DNA of 5,438 nucleotides. It comes from Bacteroidales bacterium (lineage in GTDB: Bacteria; Bacteroidota; Bacteroidia; Bacteroidales; VadinHA17). Shown here one piece after another: positions 1 to 5,206 of the stretch; positions within the stretch are counted from its first letter, which is position 1, and each line of letters starts with the position of its first letter. The stretch spans positions 1 through 5,438 of the forward strand of contig PMEC01000094.1 in the NCBI GenBank assembly GCA_003155705.1, written 5' to 3'. The notes beneath the pieces were generated by a model. That model saw only the letters and a list, made by a program, of their open reading frames with translations. It made no database searches and was not told the DNA's origin. Position numbers and translations under genes: made by a program.

Positions 1-2
1 TC

Positions 3-935
3 TCTCCTCAATCTTACGGATACAGGCCATTAAAGAGTGCCCATCAGGCAGTTGAACAGGTTCGGAAGAACGTAAGATACCGCCACTGGGTCATTGATAT
101 GGACATATCCGGATTCTTTGACAACATGTCGCACGAACTCTTGCAGAAGGCAATTGAGCGGCATGTACAAGAGAAATGGGCGAAGATGTACATAACACGA
201 TGGCTTCAGGCACCCATTGAAGACAGGAAAGGGAACAAGCGCACCAGAGACGGAAAAGGGACACCACAGGGAGGGGTTATAAGCCCCTTACTGGCAAACC
301 TGTTTCTCCACTATGGCTTTGACAAATGGCTTGAGAAGACTTATCCCGACTTATGCTTTGTGCGGTATGCAGATGACATAATTGTGCACTGCAACAGCCA
401 GGAAGAAGCGGAAGAGGTACTGATGGTCATAAAAGAAAGGCTAAGGGAGTGCAGTTTGCAATTAAATGAACAGAAGACCAAAATCGTCTACTGTAAGAGG
501 GACTTTAGAAGAGATAAGTTCAAGACAGTGCAATTTGATTTTCTGGGATTTAGTTTTCAACCACGTCCAACATCAACCAAAGACGGGGTGATGTTTGTGG
601 GATATGACTGTGCGATCAGCAGAAAGAGTGAGAATAAGATAACGGAGATATTCAGAAAATCAGAGTTTCATCGCTGGACAACAAGTAGCATCTACCGGAT
701 TGCAGAAGCATTTAACCCTAAAATCCGGGGATGGATCAACTACTATGGAAAGTTCAGGATCCACATGCTGATGAGGATCTTCCGTATCTTTCACTGGCGG
801 TTGATCAAATGGGCGGTAAAACGGTATGGGCGTTTTGGAGGCAGTATGCATAAAGCAGGGCGATGGCTCAGGGATCTTGCTAATAGCTACCCGGGGTTAT
901 TTGTCCACTGGCAGTATGGCTTCATTGGCGCCTAA
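3..935 (+). CDS. ltrA: Group II intron reverse transcriptase/maturase (5'-truncated by window edge)
   Basis: This multifunctional protein helps its intron RNA to splice and copies it into DNA during retrohoming. The frame is open from position 3 (reading SPQSYGYRPLKSAHQA, typical RT sequence), so the ATG at 99 is internal and the true start lies upstream; about 310 residues are visible and probably 100 or more are missing. RT landmarks in order: the block-3 aspartate in DMDISGFFDN (around 90-125), GTPQGGVISPLLAN (258-299), the catalytic YADD (366-377), LNEQKTKIVYC (462-494) and FDFLGFSF (534-557). The maturase domain X follows, with NPKIRGWINYYGKF (714-755). The protein ends at HWQYGFIGA soon after domain X, so it has no C-terminal HNH endonuclease; such introns usually use replication forks or nicked DNA for priming. 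All catalytic residues in view are intact and there is no frameshift, so the enzyme could be active if the missing part is intact. Confidence 0.95.
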   Translation, partial: SPQSYGYRPLKSAHQAVEQVRKNVRYRHWVIDMDISGFFDNMSHELLQKAIERHVQEKWAKMYITRWLQAPIEDRKGNKRTRDGKGTPQGGVISPLLANLFLHYGFDKWLEKTYPDLCFVRYADDIIVHCNSQEEAEEVLMVIKERLRECSLQLNEQKTKIVYCKRDFRRDKFKTVQFDFLGFSFQPRPTSTKDGVMFVGYDCAISRKSENKITEIFRKSEFHRWTTSSIYRIAEAFNPKIRGWINYYGKFRIHMLMRIFRIFHWRLIKWAVKRYGRFGGSMHKAGRWLRDLANSYPGLFVHWQYGFIGA

Positions 936-950
936 TCTTTTGTGTAACAA

Positions 951-984
951 GAGCCGTATGATGCGAGAGTATCACGTACGGTTC
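951..984 (+). ncRNA. Group II intron domain V (catalytic hairpin)
   Basis: This is the 34-nt catalytic core of the ribozyme, 15 nt after the maturase stop codon. The lower stem pairs 951-958 with 977-984 (GAGCCGUA with UACGGUUC, including one G-U pair) and contains the AGC triad at 952-954. An AC bulge sits at 974-975. The upper stem AUGC (961-964) pairs with GUAU (969-972) and is capped by a GAGA tetraloop (GNRA class) at 965-968. Every element expected of domain V is present and undamaged. Confidence 0.95.
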
Positions 985-987
985 CGT

Positions 988-1024
988 GAGAGGTTTGGGG
1001 TGAAACTCCCCTTACCTACTCGAC
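988..1024 (+). ncRNA. Group II intron domain VI with branch-point A and 3' splice site
   Basis: This domain supplies the nucleophile for lariat formation. GAG (988-990) pairs with CUC (1019-1021), AGGU (991-994) with ACCU (1014-1017), and GGGG (997-1000) with CCCC (1008-1011). The single unpaired A at 1018 between the two lower helices is the expected branch point. The intron most likely ends at 1024. A competing helix, GAGAGGU (988-994) with ACCUCUC (1023-1029), would extend into the exon, so the boundary is a prediction. Confidence 0.85.
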
Positions 1025-1057
1025 CTCTCGTACTCAATAACATGATTTCCAACGCAC

Positions 1058-1093
1058 AAAGCAAGAGTTTGGCTCCCTCCAAACACTTGCTTT
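1058..1093. repeat. Strong hairpin in the 3' exon, possible bidirectional terminator or palindromic repeat
   Basis: AAAGCAAG (1058-1065) and GTTTGG (1067-1072) pair with CCAAAC (1079-1084) and CTTGCTTT (1086-1093). This gives 14 base pairs interrupted by one A-A mismatch (1066/1085) and a loop CTCCCT (1073-1078). The A run before and T run after the stem resemble a weak two-way intrinsic terminator, but the T run is only three bases long. It begins 34 bp after the intron. It could equally be a dispersed palindromic unit or the end of another element; only genome-wide copy number would tell. Confidence 0.6.
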
Positions 1094-1168
1094 ATCCAAG
1101 ATCCGTAAACTTTTGATCATGATTTTATAGAACGATATAAGTATTGATAACAAAATGACCTTAAAACA

Positions 1169-1309
1169 ATGAACCTAGAAAACACAACTAGCGATTTTGA
1201 TGACTTAGAAAACGATGCTTCATATACCAAAGCTCAGTACTTAATTGGATTGGAGGATATAAGAAAAGAAATTGCCAATAAAAACCCAGATGACTTAGAT
1301 GCTCAGTAA
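1169..1309 (+). CDS. Possible small acidic protein, 46 residues, function unknown
   Basis: The frame runs from ATG 1169 to TAA 1307-1309 and begins MNLENTTSDFDDLENDAS, ending NKNPDDLDAQ. It is hydrophilic and acidic, with a middle segment (QYLIGLEDIRKEIANK) that could form an amphipathic helix. There is no signal peptide, membrane segment or recognised motif. The region before the ATG is A-rich without a Shine-Dalgarno sequence, which is normal for Bacteroidota. A five-codon frame starting at 1155 ends in a TGA (1170-1172) that overlaps this ATG, an arrangement compatible with translational coupling but too short to weigh much. In-frame stops lie just upstream, so it is not the visible tail of a longer gene unless that gene is broken. 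The codons look plausible for an AT-rich gene, but length alone makes this a tentative call. Confidence 0.4.
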   Translation: MNLENTTSDFDDLENDASYTKAQYLIGLEDIRKEIANKNPDDLDAQ

Positions 1310-1477
1310 TCATTATCTAGGTAATGTACTCCCTTTTCAGGTTCAACAATATAAAGATACATGAATCACTCAAAAGTCTCAGGAATGATTCAGTTGCCTA
1401 TAAAAGAAAAAACGCATTTAGTCATTATATTGCTGTTTGCGTTTATGTCTTTGTAGCCCTATTAAGACAACATAATC

Positions 1478-1513
1478 TTGACACACAACGATCGTTACTC
1501 TGTAGTGACTTTG
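1478..1513 (+). promoter_or_regulatory. Candidate Bacteroidota-type promoter for the MG2-tonB operon
   Basis: TTG at 1478-1480 and TGACTTTG at 1506-1513 resemble the -33 (TTTG) and -7 (TAnnTTTG) boxes of Bacteroidota, with one mismatch in the -7 box and a long 25-nt gap. A second -7-like word, GATATTTG at 1574-1581, lies nearer to the gene but lacks a well-placed -33 box. Either would give a leader of roughly 50-120 nt. This is pattern matching only. Confidence 0.25.
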
Positions 1514-1582
1514 CAAAAACCAAACAATTGAATTCATATTTGGGGATCTAAAATCTGGGATTTTAAATGGAATGATATTTGC

Positions 1583-1598
1583 AGTTACGAAAGTAACT
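1583..1598 (+). promoter_or_regulatory. Small GNRA-capped hairpin in the probable 5' leader
   Basis: AGTTAC (1583-1588) and GTAACT (1593-1598) form a perfect 6-bp stem closed by a GAAA tetraloop, followed by CTTCTT. It lies 41 nt before the ATG at 1640. It could be an mRNA-stabilising leader hairpin or a weak terminator for transcription from the left. The stem is short, so chance is possible. Confidence 0.3.
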
Positions 1599-1639
1599 CT
1601 TCTTAGACAATAAAGATCTTTTACAAAACAACTCTAAGT

Positions 1640-3949
1640 ATGATAAATTACAAGCGTCTTCTTCTAATAATTTTTGCTACTTTCTTATTTTTACCAGTTT
1701 GGACACAATCCTTTAACACCCAACAAATTCAGCTGGCTGAACGATTGGATTCTCTGGCTAAAAACGCACCTCCCGAGCTACCATATATACAGACAAGTAA
1801 AGATATCTACGAAACCGGGGAAGACTTATGGTTCAAAGTATATCTGCTCGATGCGCAATATCTTATACCTTCTTTACTGAGCAAAACTCTTTACCTACAA
1901 TTGCTAAATGAATATACAAAAAAGGTAGTCTGGGAGGAAAAATATGAAATTCAACATGGTTTTGCCAATGGGCGCGTATATCTGGAGAGTACATTACCAG
2001 AAGGGGATTATCTTCTTGCAGCGTATACACCAAATTCTTTCTTTAGCGATACTTCTGAATTTAAAGCCCTCAGGAGAATTAAGATTAAAAATAATAGTAC
2101 ATCGCAACCATTGATAACAGAAAAATCTGACAAACAATTTTTAATCAAGCCGTTAATGGGAAATGCGAACGCAATTCAATTCACAACTTTTCCTGAAGGA
2201 GGAGATATGGTATCAGGAATACAAAGCAAACTTGCATTCAAAGCTGTAAATACAAACGGAGAACCTATAGATGCATCCGGGACATTATATGAAGATCTTA
2301 TTCCTTTGGTGACATTTAAAAGTGTTCATGCAGGTATGGGAAGTTTAGAATTTAAGCCAATTTTTGGAAAAAAGTACACAATCCGGCTTTCAGAACCTGC
2401 AATTGATAGCACCTTTCTTTTACCGGAAATTCATACTACAGGAATGACGATGAAACTGGTTGGAAGAGATAAAGAGTCAATCTCTTTGATAGTGTCTCAA
2501 ATCCCAGAAGTTAATCAAGAAGCCATCTACCTGCGGGTTCAATCTCGTGGTGTAGTTTATGGTATGACTATGGCTAAGCTAAACGGTGAATTAAGGATAA
2601 AAATACCTTTGGCTGATCTCCCACAAGGTATAGTCGAGGTTACTCTTTTTAATAGCAACTTGGTTCCTGTAGCTGAAAGGCTGGTTTATATCAATTATGA
2701 TCGAAAACTTTACATAGCTGCCGGATTATCCAATGAAATTTATCCAACCCGAGGAAAAGCAACGCTGAAAATAACTGTAAAAGATGAAAACGGGAAACCT
2801 ATAGTAGCAAATTTTGGAGTAACTGTTTTTGATAAACTCTATCAAAATCCCCGTGATTCCAATAATATACTTACACATTATTACCTCTCTTCACAGTTGA
2901 AAGGCAGGATTTATAACCCCTCATTCTATTTTAATAGTAACAACAAAGGCCGAGATGAAGCATTAGATTTACTTATGCTAACACAGGGGTGGAGAAAATA
3001 TACCTGGTGCGAGGAAAATCTTTCAAAGAAGGCAAAGGCTCAACAGGTAATAAATGATGGGATAGAAGGATTCGTAATTACACGGAGAAAAATGTCAGAA
3101 CTGAAACAATCTTTTGTGATAGCTTATTCACCAAATATTGATAGTACAAAAGTATGGATTCTCGCCGATTCAACCGGGAGATTTTCTATTTCGCCAGAAT
3201 ACTTTAAAAAATGGCAAGGAGAGTATGTCTATATGAAACCTTTATCTTCTTCAAGAGTAAATATCCCGATAAAACTTTTAGATCCTTTTGAAACCATAAA
3301 CTCAATCAGAAGAAATAATGAATTTATATATTCTTCACCTGCAATAATTAAGGAAAAAACTGAAATCTCAGATACAAATATTGCCTCGAATGGTATAGTC
3401 AGGATAAAGGAAGTTACTATCAAAGGCAGCAAATCTAAGGGAGTCAGGGGAAAATATCTGGGCAGCCTCGATAGTTTGGACAGGCTAAGTACTGCTGACT
3501 ATGTCTGCAGGTATAATGTTTTAAATTGCAGGAATCATCCAAATCTATTTGATAACAGAAAACCTGTTGAAGGAGCAAAATATCTTGTCGAATCTGGTGG
3601 TGGCTACCTTTATGAAGTATATCATGCCAGACAGGGGCCAAAGTTAACAGAAAAGCAATTATTAAAAATGTATAATTTGTCAAAGACCAAAGCATATTTT
3701 AATAGTCGTGAGTTTTATAATCCCAACTATGATAAAGAAAATGCAGAAAACAACCTTCCTGATTTTCGAAACACACTACTTTGGGAACCATCGGTGATCA
3801 CAGATGAAAAAGGTGAAGCCACATTGTCCTTCTATTGCTCAGATATTTATACTGATTTTATCGGCAGAATAGAAGGAGTAAGCAGTGATGGACTGCTTGG
3901 TACAGAATATTTTAATTTTACCGTCAGAAAGCTAAAACTCAATCATTAA
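1640..3949 (+). CDS. Exported MG2 / alpha-2-macroglobulin-like multi-domain protein, 769 residues
   Basis: This is a probable periplasmic or outer-membrane-associated protein of a Bacteroidota family often annotated as MG2-domain or TonB-plug-like protein; its molecular role is not established. Residues 1-24 form a signal peptide (KR, then a hydrophobic core LLLIIFATFLFLPV) without a lipobox cysteine. Residues 49-150 look like an MG2 domain: DIYETGEDLWFKVYL (55-69), then a YLQLLN strand and the LPEGDYLLAAYT turn (119-130). FPEGG (184-188), AFKAV (199-203) and HAGMGSLEFKP (230-240) mark the next macroglobulin-like domain. NEIYPTRGKATLKITV (365-380) opens another, and LTQGWRKYTW (447-456) is a family motif. 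EVTIKG (591-596) precedes a divergent region where relatives may carry a plug-like segment, and the C-terminal domain (711-764) contains NTLLWEPSVITDEKGEATLSF in part. There is no CGEQ-type thioester motif and no beta barrel. The start at 1640 is chosen because the signal peptide follows directly. tonB follows after 2 bp. Confidence 0.85.
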   Translation: MINYKRLLLIIFATFLFLPVWTQSFNTQQIQLAERLDSLAKNAPPELPYIQTSKDIYETGEDLWFKVYLLDAQYLIPSLLSKTLYLQLLNEYTKKVVWEEKYEIQHGFANGRVYLESTLPEGDYLLAAYTPNSFFSDTSEFKALRRIKIKNNSTSQPLITEKSDKQFLIKPLMGNANAIQFTTFPEGGDMVSGIQSKLAFKAVNTNGEPIDASGTLYEDLIPLVTFKSVHAGMGSLEFKPIFGKKYTIRLSEPAIDSTFLLPEIHTTGMTMKLVGRDKESISLIVSQIPEVNQEAIYLRVQSRGVVYGMTMAKLNGELRIKIPLADLPQGIVEVTLFNSNLVPVAERLVYINYDRKLYIAAGLSNEIYPTRGKATLKITVKDENGKPIVANFGVTVFDKLYQNPRDSNNILTHYYLSSQLKGRIYNPSFYFNSNNKGRDEALDLLMLTQGWRKYTWCEENLSKKAKAQQVINDGIEGFVITRRKMSELKQSFVIAYSPNIDSTKVWILADSTGRFSISPEYFKKWQGEYVYMKPLSSSRVNIPIKLLDPFETINSIRRNNEFIYSSPAIIKEKTEISDTNIASNGIVRIKEVTIKGSKSKGVRGKYLGSLDSLDRLSTADYVCRYNVLNCRNHPNLFDNRKPVEGAKYLVESGGGYLYEVYHARQGPKLTEKQLLKMYNLSKTKAYFNSREFYNPNYDKENAENNLPDFRNTLLWEPSVITDEKGEATLSFYCSDIYTDFIGRIEGVSSDGLLGTEYFNFTVRKLKLNH

Positions 3950-3951
3950 AT

Positions 3952-4752
3952 ATGCACTTTACAGACTTCAACGATATAATATTTGAAGGTAGAAATAAGG
4001 AATATGGGGCATATTTCCTGAGAAGAAACTACAATAAGGTGGTTATTTATTCCCTCATTATAGCTATAATAATTGGGGTGGCAATGGTACTTATACCATA
4101 CTTTAAATTGCCTAAAAAAAAGAGTGAACGGTTATTTAAATCCGTGTTTATAACGATGGAGAATCTTAAGCTACCAGGGTCTACAGAAAATATTTCATTG
4201 ACTCAACCCCCCCCAATATCAAAAGGATCTTCAGGATTAAAAGTTTATGACCTTAAGTATGTCGCTCCTATGGTTGTTGATACGATACCTTTGACTGAAA
4301 ACCCAGTCTTTCCCAAATCAGATTCTACAGGAAGCAATAAAGATGGTGTCGTACAAGGTGAGAATGATGATTTGGGATTTGGTACAGGTGCTTACTCAGC
4401 AGGTGTGGAAGCAGGAGCAGGTGGAGGTGGAGAAAACGGGATTTATAACGAAGTGGAGGAGATGCCCAGATTCAAGGGTGGTGACATAAATAAGTTCCGA
4501 GAATGGGTTCAGAAAAAAACTAAATATCCCGAGACAGCGACAGTTAACGGAGTACAAGGAAAGGTATATATTATCTTTGTTATCGAGATGGATGGTTCAG
4601 TCTCAAACGTAAAAGTGGCTAGGGGAGTAGACCCCTTAATAGATGATGAGGCATTAAAATCTGTTAAGTCTTCTCCAAAGTGGACCCCTGGTAAACATAA
4701 AGGGAAAGCTGTCAGGGTCTCTTATTTTATTGCAGTGAATTTCGAGCTTTAG
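3952..4752 (+). CDS. tonB: TonB energy transducer, 266 residues
   Basis: TonB carries energy from the ExbB-ExbD proton channel in the inner membrane to TonB-dependent outer-membrane receptors. The N-terminal cytoplasmic segment DIIFEGRNKEYGAYFLRRNY (8-27) is the hallmark of Bacteroidota TonB proteins. A single membrane helix follows at about 30-50, then a basic stretch KKK (55-57). The periplasmic linker (58-165) is poor in proline, with a short PPP (86-88) and a glycine-rich part (142-163). The C-terminal TonB domain runs from about 168 to 266: MPRFKGGD, then KYPETATVNGVQGKVYIIFV, the IDDEALKSVKSSPKWTPGKH segment and the final strand SYFIAVNFEL. The domain appears complete. It starts 2 bp after the MG2-like gene and must be co-transcribed. 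No exbB or exbD gene is in view. An A8 run (4114-4121) and a C8 run (4207-4214) in the first third could provoke slippage. Confidence 0.93.
   Translation: MHFTDFNDIIFEGRNKEYGAYFLRRNYNKVVIYSLIIAIIIGVAMVLIPYFKLPKKKSERLFKSVFITMENLKLPGSTENISLTQPPPISKGSSGLKVYDLKYVAPMVVDTIPLTENPVFPKSDSTGSNKDGVVQGENDDLGFGTGAYSAGVEAGAGGGGENGIYNEVEEMPRFKGGDINKFREWVQKKTKYPETATVNGVQGKVYIIFVIEMDGSVSNVKVARGVDPLIDDEALKSVKSSPKWTPGKHKGKAVRVSYFIAVNFEL
4207..4214 (+). repeat. C8 homopolymer inside tonB
   Basis: Eight consecutive C bases encode the Pro-Pro-Pro of the TonB linker (residues 86-88). Gain of one C would end the protein at 99 residues and loss of one C at 95 residues, both after the membrane helix and before the receptor-contacting domain. 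A C8 run is conspicuous in such AT-rich DNA. It may be chance, a contingency tract or a weak point for sequencing errors. Confidence 0.85.
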
Positions 4753-4824
4753 GAAATAATAAATCTTCGAAATCTCGATACTGTAGGCTTTAAAGGTATG
4801 TTCTTAAGAAGCTTAGAAGTATAA

Positions 4825-5079
4825 GATCTTGAAAAGACAGAACTTGAGTACTTTGGTTATTTTGCATTAACTTACAGTACAACAACTGTAGCAAGAATGA
4901 TGTTAATAAGCAATTATAAACCATTTATTTCATTATATAATACCAACATGATTGTTCTTAATATTACAGAAGTTTATGGACCGGTCAACTCTTCAACATT
5001 TGAATTAATTCACCAAATGGCATTAGAATATTCAAAAAAAATAAAAACTAAAGTTGTCCGATCTTGTCACTGCACCTGA
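4825..5079 (+). pseudogene. Open stretch of 84 codons, possible gene remnant or small unknown gene
   Basis: The frame is open from 4825 (after TAA 4822-4824) to TGA 5077-5079. The first ATGs are at 4897 and 4900, which would give 60 or 59 residues. The translation DLEKTELEYFGYFALTYS, followed later by VLNITEVYGPVNSSTFELIH, looks protein-like rather than random, and the protein-like character starts before any ATG. This suggests a decayed or truncated gene rather than an intact one. In the same frame, a further 23 sense codons lie between the tonB stop and TAA 4822-4824. I do not recognise a family. There is no clear ribosome binding site, and a chance frame in AT-rich DNA remains possible. 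Confidence 0.3.
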
Positions 5080-5088
5080 GTGATTGCT

Positions 5089-5103
5089 AGTTGTATTACA
5101 ACT
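5089..5103 (+). terminator. Short hairpin, weak terminator candidate
   Basis: AGTTGT (5089-5094) pairs with ACAACT (5098-5103) around a 3-nt loop ATT, followed by TTAAAATT. It lies 10 bp after the TGA at 5077-5079 and about 340 bp after tonB. The stem is AT-rich and the T run is poor, so it would be a weak terminator at best. I see no better terminator directly after tonB; the perfect palindrome TTCTTAAGAA (4801-4810) has no loop. Confidence 0.25.
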
Positions 5104-5206
5104 TTAAAATTCGCAATTCTTTCAAAACTGTGACTAAAAAATGAAACCTAAAATAATGTGACCTGCTGACTTGATAAAAAACTCGCCCTAACACATAACA
5201 CGGTCA

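Larger units (their letters stand above)
1..1024 (+). mobile_element. Group II intron, 3' portion (5' end outside window)
   Basis: This is a retroelement made of a self-splicing ribozyme and its own reverse transcriptase/maturase. What is visible is the intron-encoded protein (from position 3), then a 34-nt domain V and a domain VI with a bulged A, in the canonical order. The 3' splice site is placed after 1024, where the intron would end in GAC (a purine-pyrimidine AC end, common in group II introns), six nucleotides after the branch A at 1018. The 5' end, domains I-III and the exon-binding sites lie left of the window, so mobility and insertion target cannot be judged. Domain V carries the AGC triad rather than the CGC known from some group IIC introns, which argues mildly against class C. 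The intron is less AT-rich than the genes downstream, consistent with acquisition by transfer. Confidence 0.93.
1310..1639. other. Intergenic region upstream of the MG2-tonB operon
   Basis: I see no convincing gene here. A 75-codon frame (1324-1551) has no recognisable features. Overlapping it, a 31-codon frame starting at ATG 1361 ends in a membrane-like stretch (THLVIILLFAFMSL) and stops at 1454-1456. It resembles a signal peptide cut off by a stop codon, so it might be the decayed start of an exported-protein gene or a tiny hydrophobic peptide. The right half contains the promoter-like words and the small hairpin described separately. Confidence 0.5.

Noticed and set aside
660..851. Minus-strand frame of 63 codons
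   Set aside because: It lies wholly inside the conserved maturase domain X on the other strand.
1058..1093. Hairpin as an integron attC site targeted by the intron
   Set aside because: The arms lack the GTTRRRY core, the stem is a simple short hairpin, and the intron's domain V triad is not the group IIC type expected for attC-targeting introns.
826..1116. Plus-strand frame of 96 codons spanning the maturase end, domains V/VI and the 3' exon
   Set aside because: It overlaps the maturase gene in another frame and crosses the intron RNA domains and splice site, so it is a shadow frame.
1324..1551. Plus-strand frame of 75 codons
   Set aside because: No recognisable domain or start signal, it overlaps promoter-like words, and its composition looks like translated non-coding DNA. 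Kept only as part of the intergenic description.
3229..3695. Two minus-strand frames of 67 and 83 codons (3229-3432 and 3444-3695)
   Set aside because: Both lie inside the long MG2-like gene, which has a continuous conserved frame; these are antisense shadows.
1640..3949. Idea that the MG2-like protein is a TonB-dependent receptor or a thioester macroglobulin
   Set aside because: There is no long run of beta-barrel strands and no aromatic C-terminus typical of a barrel, and no CGEQ-like thioester motif.
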